From Desulfobacula sp. (lineage in GTDB: Bacteria; Desulfobacterota; Desulfobacteria; Desulfobacterales; Desulfobacteraceae): a DNA stretch of 41,501 bases. A program made the translations under genes and the position numbers. The notes under the pieces are model-generated. The model saw only the letters and a list, made by a program, of their open reading frames with translations. It was not told where the DNA came from and made no database searches. The DNA is taken from NCBI RefSeq assembly GCF_021107415.1, contig NZ_JAIOSW010000120.1, forward strand, positions 1 through 41,501. Reading direction: 5' to 3'. Below, one piece after another: positions 1 through 9,558 of the stretch; positions within the stretch are counted from its first letter, which is position 1, and every line of letters starts with the position of its first letter.

Positions 1-371
1 CAGGGCCTTGTGATGCCCACAATATCCACTTCCTGGAATGCATCATTCCCGATCAGCCCTGTGGGAACCTGACCTGTAAACACAACAAGGGGAATGGAGT
101 CTGAGTGTGCAGATGCTATTCCCGTTACCGTGTTGGTGGCTCCCGGGCCTGAAGTTACCAGGGCAACACCAACGGATTTGTTGGCCCTTGCATAGGCATC
201 GGCTGCATGGACTGCTCCCTGCTCGTGCCTGACCAGGATATGTTTAAGCTCATTTTGTTTTGCCAGTGCATCATAAATATCAATGACAGCACCGCCCGGA
301 TATCCGAATATTGTGTCAATACCTTCTGCCTTAATCATTTTGATAAGAATCTGGGCACCTGTAAGATTCAT
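1..371 (-). CDS. ilvB: Acetolactate synthase large subunit, N-terminal part (runs off window)
   Basis: This is the first 123 or so residues of a thiamine-diphosphate enzyme that condenses pyruvate into acetolactate (or with 2-oxobutyrate) in valine and isoleucine synthesis. Translating the minus strand from the ATG at 371 gives the family's N-terminal landmarks: FGYPGGAV near residue 21, the HEQGA segment with the cofactor-activating glutamate, SGPGATN, FTGQVP, and [12 protein letters not shown] at the cut end. Its ATG overlaps the ilvD stop codon in an ATGA, so the two genes are probably translationally coupled and share the attenuated ilv promoter. The rest lies outside the window. Family assignment is very secure; the isozyme (IlvB, IlvG or IlvI) cannot be decided. 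Confidence 0.95.
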   Translation of the reverse strand, partial: MNLTGAQILIKMIKAEGIDTIFGYPGGAVIDIYDALAKQNELKHILVRHEQGAVHAADAYARANKSVGVALVTSGPGATNTVTGIASAHSDSIPLVVFTGQVPTGLIGNDAFQEVDIVGITRP

Positions 372-2059
372 TTTCTATCTCCTAATAGTGTATCTTTAAA
401 TATGGCACCGTTGCCGGCGGAACTCACCATCCCGGCATATCGGGCCATATATCCTGTTTTAATTTTAGGTTCCGGTTTTTTCCATTTGGAAAACCGGGTC
501 TTAATGTCATCTTTGGGAACCAAAAGCTCAATGGTTTTACCCGGAATATCTATTTTGATCTGATCATTTTCTTCAATAATCGCAATAAGCCCACCTTCTG
601 TCGCTTCCGGGGAGATGTGGCCGATGGAAGCCCCTTTGGTTCCGCCTGAAAATCGGCCATCAGTTATGAGAGCTACAGTTTCATCAAGTCCCATGCCTGC
701 TATGGCAGATGTGGGGGTCAGCATCTCACGCATACCCGGACCGCCTGCAGGTCCTTCATATCGGATGACAATGACATCTCCTTTGTTGATTTTATTATCA
801 AGAATTGCCTTAGTGGCATCTTCTTCACAATTATATACCCTGGCAGGGCCCTGATGCAGAAGCATCTGGGCAAGAACAGCGGATTGTTTGACAACACAGC
901 CTTCAACGGCCAGGTTGCCAAAGAGTATCGCCAACCCTCCTTGTTTGTGATAGGGATTCCCAACAGATCGTATCACCTGCTGATCTTTTTTAATTATAGT
1001 CTTAAGATTTTGTTCAACAGTGTTTCCTGTAGCAGTCAAACAATTGCTAATGAGCATGTCATGGTCAAAAAGTTCTTTCATGACAGCCGGAATACCACCG
1101 GCAAAATTTAAGTCTTCAATACGATCTTCACCCCCGGGGCTTAAAGAACATAAGTGAGGGGTTTTTTTGCTGACTTCATTAATAAGGTTCAGATCAATAT
1201 CCACATGGGCTTCATTGGAGAGCGCCTTTAAGTGAAGCACTGTATTGGTTGAACATCCCAGGGCCATATCAACCACCAAGGCATTCATAAAGGCATCTTT
1301 GGTCAGAATTTTATCAGGTGTGATTTCTTTCTTCAGCAATTCCATGATTTGTATTCCGGTCTGCTTGGCCAGTCGGATTCTTTGGGACATAGGTTCGGGA
1401 ATAGTTCCGTTTCCAGGAAGAGCCATTCCAATAGCTTCTGTCAGGCAATTCATTGAATTTGCCGTAAACATCCCTGCACATGATCCACATGTAGGGCAGG
1501 CTGCATTCTCAATATCGATAAGCTGTTGCTTTGTCATCCTGCCGGACTGGACTGCACCCACGGCCTCAAACACTGTAACAAGATCTATCTTTTTATCTTT
1601 ATTTTCAGGATGAATGCCTGCGAGCATGGGGCCGCCGCTGATAAATATAGCCGGAATATTCAACCTTGCTGCGGCCATGAGCATGCCCGGGATAATTTTA
1701 TCACAATTGGGAACCATGACAATGGCATCAAAAGGGTGGGCCATGGCTGTGACTTCTATGGAGTCTGCAATGAGTTCACGGGAGGCCAGCGAGTAGTGCA
1801 TGCCTTTATGGTTCATGGCAATACCGTCACAGATACCAATGGTTGAAAATTCCATGGGGGTTCCGCCTGCCATGCTGATACCGGATTTAACAGCTTTGAC
1901 AATATTGTCCAGATGCATGTGACCGGGAATTAATTCATTGGCAGAGTTGGCAATACCGATAAAGGGCTGGCCAATTTCCCTGTCTGTATAGCCCATGGCC
2001 TTCATCAGGCTTCTATGGGGTGCTCTTGCAATACCCTTTGTTGCAATATGGCTTCTCAT
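368..2059 (-). CDS. ilvD: Dihydroxy-acid dehydratase
   Basis: IlvD is the Fe-S enzyme that dehydrates 2,3-dihydroxy-acids to 2-keto acids, the shared third step of valine and isoleucine synthesis. The 563-residue product has the usual family length and signatures: [12 protein letters not shown] near the N-terminus, the cysteine motifs NCDKIIPGM and [23 protein letters not shown], and a C-terminal [20 protein letters not shown] longer frame exists from a TTG at 2080, but that codon lies inside the U-tract of the attenuator. The ATG at 2059 is preceded by GGAGA at proper distance and gives the standard MRSHIATKG start, so I chose it. The gene is first after the leader and overlaps ilvB by 4 bases. 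Confidence 0.97.
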   Translation of the reverse strand: MRSHIATKGIARAPHRSLMKAMGYTDREIGQPFIGIANSANELIPGHMHLDNIVKAVKSGISMAGGTPMEFSTIGICDGIAMNHKGMHYSLASRELIADSIEVTAMAHPFDAIVMVPNCDKIIPGMLMAAARLNIPAIFISGGPMLAGIHPENKDKKIDLVTVFEAVGAVQSGRMTKQQLIDIENAACPTCGSCAGMFTANSMNCLTEAIGMALPGNGTIPEPMSQRIRLAKQTGIQIMELLKKEITPDKILTKDAFMNALVVDMALGCSTNTVLHLKALSNEAHVDIDLNLINEVSKKTPHLCSLSPGGEDRIEDLNFAGGIPAVMKELFDHDMLISNCLTATGNTVEQNLKTIIKKDQQVIRSVGNPYHKQGGLAILFGNLAVEGCVVKQSAVLAQMLLHQGPARVYNCEEDATKAILDNKINKGDVIVIRYEGPAGGPGMREMLTPTSAIAGMGLDETVALITDGRFSGGTKGASIGHISPEATEGGLIAIIEENDQIKIDIPGKTIELLVPKDDIKTRFSKWKKPEPKIKTGYMARYAGMVSSAGNGAIFKDTLLGDRK

Positions 2060-2080
2060 GTTTTGTATGTCTCCAAACAA

Positions 2081-2122
2081 AAAAAGCCGTTATCTGCCCT
2101 TCGAGGGCTGATAACGGCTTTT
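2081..2122 (-). terminator. Attenuator terminator hairpin of the ilv operon
   Basis: On the minus strand a long GC-containing hairpin is followed by a run of T. A 13-bp outer stem pairs 2110-2122 with 2082-2094 and contains GCCGTTATC. One mismatch separates it from a 4-bp inner stem, GCCC/GGGC, around a 5-base loop. The T-run continues past 2081 toward ilvD. It lies between the leader peptide and ilvD, so it is an attenuator rather than an end-of-operon terminator. Confidence 0.9.
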
Positions 2123-2146
2123 AAAGTTTATTTAAGGTTTATGCCA

Positions 2147-2230
2147 CTACGAGCCCTTTCGCCTGGAGGTGTTAATAATCACCTCCACGATAATAAGGGA
2201 TAGTAGTATGTTAATAATAGTTGTATTCAT
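2147..2230 (-). CDS. ilv operon leader peptide (attenuation)
   Basis: This 27-residue open frame starts at an ATG (2230) and ends at TAG (2147), about 25 bases before the attenuator hairpin. It is packed with the operon's end products: runs such as TTIINILL, LIIVEV and VIIN give eight Ile, three Leu and two Val. By analogy with the ilvGMEDA and ilvB leaders of enterics, ribosome stalling at these codons when charged Ile/Leu/Val tRNA is scarce would prevent the terminator from forming. The ribosome-binding site is weak (GTAGAG). It is too short for ordinary gene callers. Composition plus position make the call strong; the antiterminator pairing was not worked out. Confidence 0.88.
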   Translation of the reverse strand: MNTTIINILLSLIIVEVIINTSRRKGS

Positions 2231-2257
2231 AATTTTTACTCTACTTAAATAAGATTT

Positions 2258-2284
2258 ATTATATATAAATTTTATGAAAGTCAA
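2258..2284 (-). promoter_or_regulatory. Probable sigma-70 promoter of the ilv leader-ilvDB operon
   Basis: The minus strand has TTGACT (2284-2279) and a perfect TATAAT (2263-2258) separated by 15 bases, or about 16 if the -35 box is read as CTTGAC. Transcription would start near 2250, about 20 bases before the leader-peptide ATG. The short spacer is a weakness. The surrounding DNA is very AT-rich, so alternatives exist. Confidence 0.6.
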
Positions 2285-2331
2285 GAAAAAAATTTTTATT
2301 TTCCATTAAAATTTTATTCTACAGAATAAAT

Positions 2332-2361
2332 TTGACAACCTGTGGAAGATTTCTATATAAC
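2332..2361 (+). promoter_or_regulatory. Probable sigma-70 promoter of the signalling operon
   Basis: A perfect TTGACA (2332-2337), an 18-base spacer and TATAAC (2356-2361) lie about 80 bases upstream of the hybrid kinase ATG at 2441. It points away from the divergent ilv promoter. Confidence 0.6.
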
Positions 2362-2440
2362 TTTGATATGTCAAATATCTCCAATATAGTTGTAATTGTG
2401 ATCAATTTTAACAGCACAATAAAAATTAACTAAGTCAACA

Positions 2441-5032
2441 ATGAATGATTCCGGGAATGATTCCAATAACCTAAAAGCATTTTCTTTGCTTTTTTCAAGC
2501 TTAATCGCCCTCCAGTCGATCTTATTTATAAAAATTGGAGCCGTGTTCCTGCTTGCTTTAAGTTGTTTTATTTTTTTAATAAATATAATGAACGCATATT
2601 CCATAAAAGAAGATAGTAACAGCTTTCCCGGTCATATACTGAACATTTCTTTTCTATTTTATCTTGCATGCCTTTGCTATAAAACCGGGGGTTTTTTCAG
2701 CATCTCCATGATTTTATTATTTTTTGTACCTTTATTTACAACGGTCTTCTCAAATAAAAAGATTAGATTGTTTTATCTTGGGCTTGCTTTTTTGATTTTC
2801 TTTTCTTTTTATTTTGAACAAAGGTTAAATTTAGGGTTTTTTGTTGCACAGAGAATAATTAATATCAGTCTTTACAGGTTTTATAACCTTTTAGCCATTT
2901 TAACTTGTTTTTGCGGGATCATCGCAGTTTATGCAAAAAAGAATGATCAAACAAGAATATTACTTGCACAATCTAAGGCTGAGTGCCGGCAGATTTCTGA
3001 AAGTGCTGATCAGGCAATGAAAATCAAAGATGAATTTCTGGCAAATATGAGTCATGAAATCAGAAATCCAATGAATGGTATTATTGGTATGATGCATGTT
3101 TTACTTGATTCTGATCTGAATAAAGAACAAAAGGAATATTCCAAGATAGTTTATAGCAGTGCTAAAGCATTATTAACAATTGTTAATGATGTCCTTGACT
3201 TATCAAAAATTCAAGCCGGTAAGCTTAAGTTGGATATCAGGGATTTTGATCTTGATATTGCCATAAAAGATATGGTGTCTCTGCCCCAACTTCAGGCCAG
3301 GCAAAAGGGGATTGATTTTTCATATTCCATTGATCCGGATGTTCCATGCCTCTTACAGGGTGATATCGGCCGAATTCGACAGGTCATTAATAATCTTACC
3401 GGAAATGCCATCAAGTTTACAGATTCGGGAGAGGTGATATTAAATGTCACTTTAAAATCCGAAGATGAAAATTGTGCAACCCTTTATTTCAGTGTGGAAG
3501 ATACCGGAATCGGCATTAAAGAAGATCAGTTAGAGGCACTTTTTGAATCCTTTACCCAGGCGGATTTGTCCATCACTAAAAAATATGGGGGAACCGGCCT
3601 GGGATTGTCCATATCAAAGCTGCTGGTTGAAAAAATGGAAGGGAAAATAGGGGCTCAGAGTATTGATATGATCGGGTCCACATTCTGGTTCACCCTGACG
3701 TTGAAAAAACAATCACAAAGAGACAAAATTTTTGACTTTTCCACCCAGGATATTTATGACTGCAAGGTTCTTGTTTTAAGCGACGGATCATCCCTTGGAA
3801 CAAATTTTGAGAACAATCTGAATGATTTGGAAATAGACTATGATCAGGCATTTGATGAAACAGAAGCCATGGAAATGCTTAAATGGGCCATAGATGAAAA
3901 CGATCCTTTTCATCTGGTAATCATGGAAGCCAAAGAATATGATATGACGGCTGAAAACCTGGGCAAGAAAATCAAACAGGATGATCTTTTTGCACATACA
4001 AAATTGATGCTGCTGACATCCATAGGAAAAGAGGGGGATGCCAGGCGGTTTGAGAAAATAGGGTTTTCATCTTTTTTAAGTAAACCCGTGGAAGAATCAC
4101 TTCTTAACGATTGTATCAAAGCAGTATTGTCCCGGCCACATATGGAAGATGGTAAAAAAATACCTATTATTACCCGGTACAGCATTATTGAAAGTAAAAA
4201 ACAGAACAGGCAGATCCTGATCGTTGAAGATATGGAAACCAATCGTTTAACGGCAAAAGCGCTGATCGGCAAGCTGGGATATAAAACAGACGAGGCAAAA
4301 AATGGGGTTGAAGCCGTTCAAAAGCATAAAGATAATCAATATGATCTGATTTTGATGGATTGCCAGATGCCCGTGATGGATGGGCTTGAAGCAACCCGCC
4401 AGATAAGACTAAATGAGAAAGCATTCAAAATAGCGCATGTTCCGATTATTGCCATGACCGGGAATGCATTTGAAAGTGATCAGAAAAAATGTTTTAAAGC
4501 CGGAATGGATGATTTTATTTCAAAACCGGTTGAGCCTGATATTTTAGCACAAAAGATTCGTTCAAATTTGACGGATAATTTGTGTCATGCAAAAGAAGAC
4601 TATCCTGAGAAATCTGAGAATGAGCCAAAGCAAGCTGATGTTATCGCTGAACTATCACAAGTAAATTTGCCCGATGAAAATTTATCTGGTGAAGATTCAG
4701 AAATGGATATCTGTTTTAATAAGGATAAATTATTTGAAAGATTTGGAGGAGATGAGGAGATCATCGAAGTCGTATTAGATTCTTTTCTTGAAGAAGCACC
4801 GGAGTTGATAAAGAGGATCAGGCATGCAATTGATGAAAACGATGTCGAAGGTGTAAAATTAAGTTCACATGCGCTGAAAGGATCTGCTGCAAATGTCAAT
4901 GCAGATTTATTGAGAAATGCTGTTTTAGATTTGGAAACCCAAGCAAAGATACAAAATTCTGATTCATTTGCCTCAAAGTTTGAGATTATTCAAAATGAAT
5001 ATAAAAAGTTTATCAGGGAAGCAAAGTTATGA
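2441..5032 (+). CDS. Tripartite hybrid histidine kinase (BarA-like layout)
   Basis: This membrane sensor kinase of 863 residues autophosphorylates and passes phosphate internally. Hydrophobic segments fill about residues 12-170, suggesting several membrane helices and little periplasmic domain. A coiled linker follows, then HisKA with [11 protein letters not shown] (His205), a HATPase domain with DTGIGI and GGTGLGLSI, two receiver regions and a C-terminal HPt domain (HALKGSAAN, His810). The first receiver (about 440-560) looks degenerate: the phospho-acceptor position reads IMEAKE, with Glu496 instead of Asp, and the acidic pocket is missing. The second receiver is intact ([13 protein letters not shown], Asp640). 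The stop overlaps the next gene's ATG. The input signal is unknown. Confidence 0.93.
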   Translation: MNDSGNDSNNLKAFSLLFSSLIALQSILFIKIGAVFLLALSCFIFLINIMNAYSIKEDSNSFPGHILNISFLFYLACLCYKTGGFFSISMILLFFVPLFTTVFSNKKIRLFYLGLAFLIFFSFYFEQRLNLGFFVAQRIINISLYRFYNLLAILTCFCGIIAVYAKKNDQTRILLAQSKAECRQISESADQAMKIKDEFLANMSHEIRNPMNGIIGMMHVLLDSDLNKEQKEYSKIVYSSAKALLTIVNDVLDLSKIQAGKLKLDIRDFDLDIAIKDMVSLPQLQARQKGIDFSYSIDPDVPCLLQGDIGRIRQVINNLTGNAIKFTDSGEVILNVTLKSEDENCATLYFSVEDTGIGIKEDQLEALFESFTQADLSITKKYGGTGLGLSISKLLVEKMEGKIGAQSIDMIGSTFWFTLTLKKQSQRDKIFDFSTQDIYDCKVLVLSDGSSLGTNFENNLNDLEIDYDQAFDETEAMEMLKWAIDENDPFHLVIMEAKEYDMTAENLGKKIKQDDLFAHTKLMLLTSIGKEGDARRFEKIGFSSFLSKPVEESLLNDCIKAVLSRPHMEDGKKIPIITRYSIIESKKQNRQILIVEDMETNRLTAKALIGKLGYKTDEAKNGVEAVQKHKDNQYDLILMDCQMPVMDGLEATRQIRLNEKAFKIAHVPIIAMTGNAFESDQKKCFKAGMDDFISKPVEPDILAQKIRSNLTDNLCHAKEDYPEKSENEPKQADVIAELSQVNLPDENLSGEDSEMDICFNKDKLFERFGGDEEIIEVVLDSFLEEAPELIKRIRHAIDENDVEGVKLSSHALKGSAANVNADLLRNAVLDLETQAKIQNSDSFASKFEIIQNEYKKFIREAKL

Positions 5033-6177
5033 TCAATATTGAGAACCTGTCGATCCTTGTTGTTGATGATATGAAAAGCATGCGTTTAACCATCCGAAAG
5101 ATGCTTAAAAATTTAAAGATTGGAAAGAATTTACGGTTTGCCGAAGATGGAAAACAAGGTCTGGAAGTGTTACATAACACCCAATGCGATCTTGCAATCA
5201 TTGATTGGAATATGCCTGTTATGACCGGAATTGAAATGCTTGAAAAAATTCGAGATGATAAAGCGTTTAGAGATTTGCCGGTCATTATGGTAACAGCGGA
5301 AGCAGAGCGGGATATTGTTTCCGAAGTTGCTGAAAGTGAAATTGATGGTTACCTTCTCAAACCCTTAACTCTTGCAGCCCTGGATGGGAAAATTAAGGCA
5401 GTAATCGACAAGGCCAATCATCCCGATGTTGTAGCAAAACATCGGCTAAAAGCAAGAGATCTTGAGGAAATGGGAGATTATGAAACAGCCATTGAGCAAA
5501 TAAGAATTGCATTGGTTCATAAGCCGTCTGCTTCAAGGCTTCTTCGCCAGTTAGGACTATTGCATTTTAAAATTAAGAAAAATACTATTGCAGAAAAGTG
5601 TCTGCTAAAGGCAGTGTCGGTGAACAAACAGGATACGATTACAAGAGTATACCTTGCTGATTATTATTTGCGTATGAACAGGCTTGAAGAGGCGGGAAAA
5701 TATTTTCTTGAAATTCTATCTTTGAGTAACCGGTATAATGATAAAGCGTTTGATCTGGGTAAAAAATTGTTGAAAAATAATTTCAGGCGTCTGTCTCTTG
5801 ATATTTTTTCAAGAGTCATTGCCCGGTCAAAGAAACAGAATGCCGCAAGGGAAAAAGTGATAGATATTTGTCTTGCCAATAATGAGTTTGAATATCCCAA
5901 GGCACTGCTTGACCAGAGTATCAAAGAGAATCCTTCAAATTATGATATGATTTATAAGACAGGACTAATATACCAGGAGGTGGGGGACTGGGAAAAGGCC
6001 CTGAAGTATTTTATTGATGTTGATCGTCATGTCAGAAGCCATGTTGAAGCAAAATTTCAAATTGCAAAAATATACTTCATGAATCGAAAGGTCCTTCAGG
6101 CAGATGATTACCTAAATCAAATCCTCAGGATAGATCCCAGAAACGAAGAGGCCCTTGCACTTCGAAGAGAAATTTAA
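5029..6177 (+). CDS. Response regulator: receiver domain with TPR repeats
   Basis: An N-terminal CheY-like receiver (about residues 7-125) carries the acidic pair in VVDDM, phospho-acceptor Asp59 in [11 protein letters not shown], a T/S position in VMVTAEA and Lys in LLKPLT. The remaining 250 residues are helical repeats of tetratricopeptide type, for example [19 protein letters not shown] and [16 protein letters not shown]. There is no DNA-binding or catalytic output domain, so it probably acts through protein contacts. Its ATG overlaps the hybrid kinase stop (ATGA), making it the likely phosphate acceptor of that kinase. The partner reached through the TPRs is unknown. Confidence 0.9.
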   Translation: MINIENLSILVVDDMKSMRLTIRKMLKNLKIGKNLRFAEDGKQGLEVLHNTQCDLAIIDWNMPVMTGIEMLEKIRDDKAFRDLPVIMVTAEAERDIVSEVAESEIDGYLLKPLTLAALDGKIKAVIDKANHPDVVAKHRLKARDLEEMGDYETAIEQIRIALVHKPSASRLLRQLGLLHFKIKKNTIAEKCLLKAVSVNKQDTITRVYLADYYLRMNRLEEAGKYFLEILSLSNRYNDKAFDLGKKLLKNNFRRLSLDIFSRVIARSKKQNAAREKVIDICLANNEFEYPKALLDQSIKENPSNYDMIYKTGLIYQEVGDWEKALKYFIDVDRHVRSHVEAKFQIAKIYFMNRKVLQADDYLNQILRIDPRNEEALALRREI

Positions 6178-6213
6178 TTTTTTTATTTCCTGGTTTAATA
6201 TTCCGGAGGGGAA

Positions 6214-8808
6214 ATGACCAAAAAAATTGGGACAAAAGATCCAAATAAGAAGATTGCATATCTTGAAAACCGGATTAAACAGCTTGAATATGCAGAAAGA
6301 ATAAACAACACCCTTTTTGAGATTTCAAATGCAGTCAACACCACACCAAATATAGATGATTTATTTTTGTCCATCCATCAATCTCTTAATCGCTTAATTC
6401 ACGTCCCCAATATATATATTGCAATTTATAATAAGGAAAAAGGCTCATTATATTTTCCATACCGAGTAGATGAAATCGATTTTGATTCTTATGGGGTAAT
6501 CAAGATATTTAAGAAAAAATCTCTGACCGCGGAGGTTATTAAAAGTAAGGAACCGCTTTTGCTTGATGCGGTCCAGTTAAAAAAGAGAGAGAAACAAGGC
6601 CGAATCATCGGGGCAATACCTAAAATATGGCTTGGTGTGCCATTGATTACCGATGAAACAATTATTGGCGTTTTAGCTATCCAAAACTATACTGATCCTG
6701 ATGCATACACAAAGAAAGATCTGGATATCCTCATATCCGTTTCCAACCAGATTGCAGTTGCCATAGAACGCAAGCGTATTAATGAAGCACTCAAGGAAAA
6801 CGAAGAACGGTACAGAACGCTTTGTGAAAAATCTCAAGATATCATCATGCGGTTTGATAAATCCTGCCGGCATCTTTATGTCAATCCCGCAATCGGGCAG
6901 TTGGGGTTTACACCGGAACAAATGATAGGCAAAACCCATAAAGAATTAAATTTCCCAAAAGATCTGGTGAAAAAATGGGAAGTTTCAATTCTTAAAGTGT
7001 TTGAAACAGGGCAGGTGAACCGAATCGAATTTAAACTGCCGGACAGGCTATGGATAGACTGGCTGCTATGCCCTGAATTTACTGCTGCCAATGAAGTAAA
7101 CTCTGTTATTACCTTTGCAAGAGATATCACTGAAAGAAAGCAGATAGAATCCCATAGTGCCTGCTATGATAAAATTAACAAAATAATTATCAGTGCGGCA
7201 GATATTGAGCAGATGTTGAATCGTATTCTTGATACAATGATTGATATTTTTAATTGTGACAGGGCCTGGATTCTTTTTCCGTGTAATCCAGATGCAGAAT
7301 ACTATTCAGTACCATTTATGAGATGCAGGGCAAAATGGTTTTTAAGTGCCGGATATAAAGTAGAAATTACACCTGAAACCAGTGAAATATTAAAAGAAGT
7401 TATTCAATCTGATGATCCCATTGTCTATGATTCAGTTACAAAAGCAAAAATCAGAACATATGTACATGACGTCTATTCCGTTAAATCTCAGATAGTTATG
7501 GCACTCTTTCCCAAAACAGGTGATGCTTGGGAATTCGGGCTCCACCAATGTTCCCATACAAGAGTATGGACCAGAGACGAGAGTCAGTTGATTAAAGGAA
7601 TTTCTCAAAGGATTGCTGACGGGTTAAGCAGCATGCTGCTTTTTAAGGAGCTGAGACAGGCGAAAAAATATATTGATAATGTGATCAATTCCATGCCTTC
7701 AATCCTGATGGGAGTTGATTCGGAAGGGAGGATCACACAATGGAACCATCAGGCACAACTGGATACCCAAATAAAGGGAAAAGAGGCTTTAGGACAATAT
7801 TTTTATTATTTTTTCCCCCATCTGAGCCAATTTGTTGACAAGATAAAAATAGCAATTAATGAGCAGAAAGTGATTGAAGAAATCAAGATACCCCGTTTGA
7901 TCAAGGATAAGACCCGGTATGAGAATATCACGATTTTTCCATTAAAAGGCACCCAAATCCAAGGTGCAGTTATCAGAATGGATGATGTTACCGAGCAGAT
8001 TCAAATAGAAGAGATGATTATTCAGTCGGAAAAAATGCTTTCTGTGGGTGGGCTTGCAGCTGGAATGGCTCATGAAATTAACAATCCCCTCTCAGGTATG
8101 ATGCAGAATGCTCAAGTGGTAATAAATCGCCTCTCCAATAAAATACCCGGTAATGAGAAGGCTGCAAAAGAGGTCGGGATATCAATGGAAGCCATTAAAG
8201 CATACATGGATAAAAGAAAAATCTTAAACCAGCTTGAGAATATCAATGAAGCAGGGAAAAGGGTAGCCAAAATCATTCAAAATATGCTCTCCTTTGCAAA
8301 AAAAGCAAAAGGTTCCAAGACTTATGAAAATCTGCCTCTATTGTTGAATAGAACAATTGAACTTGCACAAAATGATTATGAATTGAAAAAAAGGTTTGAT
8401 TTTAAACAAATTAAAATTATTGAAAATGAGGGTAAGGAATTTCCCCTGGTGTTTTGTGAACCCAGCAAGATTCAACAGGTTTTTTTAAATATCATAAAAA
8501 ATGGCGCGGAAGTCATGGTTGAATCAAAAGAAAACATGTCAGAATCGCCTGAATTTTTTATCCGGTTTTCCATTGCAGATAAAATGGCGATTATAGAGAT
8601 CAGGAACAATGGCCCCGGGATGACGGAAGATGTCAGGAAAAGGGTGTTTGAACCTTTTTATACGACAAAGTCACCCAATAGAGGCACTGGATTGGGACTC
8701 TCTGTTGCATTCTTTATCATAGTTGAAGATCATAAAGGAGAGTTGAGTGTTGAATCAGCACCGGGACAAGGAACCAATTTTATTATTAAGCTGCCGATAC
8801 ATGATTAA
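6214..8808 (+). CDS. GAF/PAS sensor histidine kinase
   Basis: This is a probably cytoplasmic 864-residue kinase; I see no convincing membrane helix. Order of domains: a GAF domain (about 35-190), a PAS domain (about 205-310, ending in ARDITERK), a second GAF-like region (about 315-475), a second PAS (about 485-605, ending MDDVTEQ), then HisKA with GGLAAGMAHEINNPLSG (His620) and HATPase with NNGPGM and GTGLGLSVAF. The PAS-HisKA arrangement with HEINNPL is typical of NtrB-like kinases. A strong GGAGGGG site precedes the ATG, 36 bases after the receiver-TPR gene, so it belongs to the same operon. Its last 23 bases overlap the converging larB gene. Its cognate regulator may be the upstream receiver protein. 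Confidence 0.92.
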   Translation: MTKKIGTKDPNKKIAYLENRIKQLEYAERINNTLFEISNAVNTTPNIDDLFLSIHQSLNRLIHVPNIYIAIYNKEKGSLYFPYRVDEIDFDSYGVIKIFKKKSLTAEVIKSKEPLLLDAVQLKKREKQGRIIGAIPKIWLGVPLITDETIIGVLAIQNYTDPDAYTKKDLDILISVSNQIAVAIERKRINEALKENEERYRTLCEKSQDIIMRFDKSCRHLYVNPAIGQLGFTPEQMIGKTHKELNFPKDLVKKWEVSILKVFETGQVNRIEFKLPDRLWIDWLLCPEFTAANEVNSVITFARDITERKQIESHSACYDKINKIIISAADIEQMLNRILDTMIDIFNCDRAWILFPCNPDAEYYSVPFMRCRAKWFLSAGYKVEITPETSEILKEVIQSDDPIVYDSVTKAKIRTYVHDVYSVKSQIVMALFPKTGDAWEFGLHQCSHTRVWTRDESQLIKGISQRIADGLSSMLLFKELRQAKKYIDNVINSMPSILMGVDSEGRITQWNHQAQLDTQIKGKEALGQYFYYFFPHLSQFVDKIKIAINEQKVIEEIKIPRLIKDKTRYENITIFPLKGTQIQGAVIRMDDVTEQIQIEEMIIQSEKMLSVGGLAAGMAHEINNPLSGMMQNAQVVINRLSNKIPGNEKAAKEVGISMEAIKAYMDKRKILNQLENINEAGKRVAKIIQNMLSFAKKAKGSKTYENLPLLLNRTIELAQNDYELKKRFDFKQIKIIENEGKEFPLVFCEPSKIQQVFLNIIKNGAEVMVESKENMSESPEFFIRFSIADKMAIIEIRNNGPGMTEDVRKRVFEPFYTTKSPNRGTGLGLSVAFFIIVEDHKGELSVESAPGQGTNFIIKLPIHD

Positions 8809-9544
8809 TAGATGAGGCCATAAAGCCAGCCCCAAATCCATTGTCAATATTTACTACGGCAATATTGGAACTGCACGAATTGAGCATTCCTAAAAGAGCA
8901 GTCATTCCTTTGAAACTCGACCCATATCCAATGCTTGTAGGGACCGCAATAACAGGCGCTTTTACCATTCCGGCGACAACACTGGGCAATGCACCTTCCA
9001 TCCCGGCCACAACAATGAGGACTGTTGCCTTTATAATTTGTTCCTGGTAAGCAAAAAGCCGGTGAATACCGGCTACTCCAACGTCAAAGATTGAGTCAAC
9101 TTCGTTTCCCATAGCTTTGGCTGTTAAAAAAGCTTCCTTTGCCACAGGAATATCTGATGTCCCGGCAGAGATCACAAGAATCTTCCCTATGCCTGTGATT
9201 TTTGGCTCATTTTTTTTAAGCCATAAGAGTTTTGCATCCTTAAAATAATCGGCTCCTTGAAATTTTGAAGTTATTTTTTGCGCTTTTTTTTTTTCAAGGC
9301 GGGTCACAAGAATAATATCTTCATTGATGATCATTCTCTCCATGATACCGATGATTTGATCACTTGTTTTCCCCTGTCCAAAAATTACTTCGGGGAACCC
9401 CTTCCTTAAAGACCTGTGATGATCTATTTGAGCGAAATCAATATTTTCAAAAGAGATATGCTTAAGTTGCCTTTGAGCATTCTCAACAGATAAGAACCCA
9501 TTGGCCACCTGAGAAAGAACTTTGGTTAAATTATCCTGGTTCAT
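8786..9544 (-). CDS. larB: LarB, nickel-pincer cofactor biosynthesis carboxylase/hydrolase
   Basis: LarB carboxylates and hydrolyses nicotinic acid adenine dinucleotide to pyridinium-3,5-dicarboxylate mononucleotide, the first step toward the nickel-pincer nucleotide of lactate racemase and other LarA-family enzymes. The 252-residue product shows a helical N-terminal part with GFPEVIFGQGKT and a PurE-like C-terminal domain with ISAGTSDIPVAKEA, DVGVAGIHRL, VAGMEGALPSVVAG, PVIAVPTSIGYG and NIDNGFGAG. These match the LarB family well. It follows the ParM-like gene by 14 bases on the same strand. No larC, larE or larA is in view. Its 3' end overlaps the opposite histidine kinase gene by 23 bases. 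Confidence 0.93.
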   Translation of the reverse strand: MNQDNLTKVLSQVANGFLSVENAQRQLKHISFENIDFAQIDHHRSLRKGFPEVIFGQGKTSDQIIGIMERMIINEDIILVTRLEKKKAQKITSKFQGADYFKDAKLLWLKKNEPKITGIGKILVISAGTSDIPVAKEAFLTAKAMGNEVDSIFDVGVAGIHRLFAYQEQIIKATVLIVVAGMEGALPSVVAGMVKAPVIAVPTSIGYGSSFKGMTALLGMLNSCSSNIAVVNIDNGFGAGFMASSINHVSAA

Positions 9545-9558
9545 AGCCGATACCTGCT

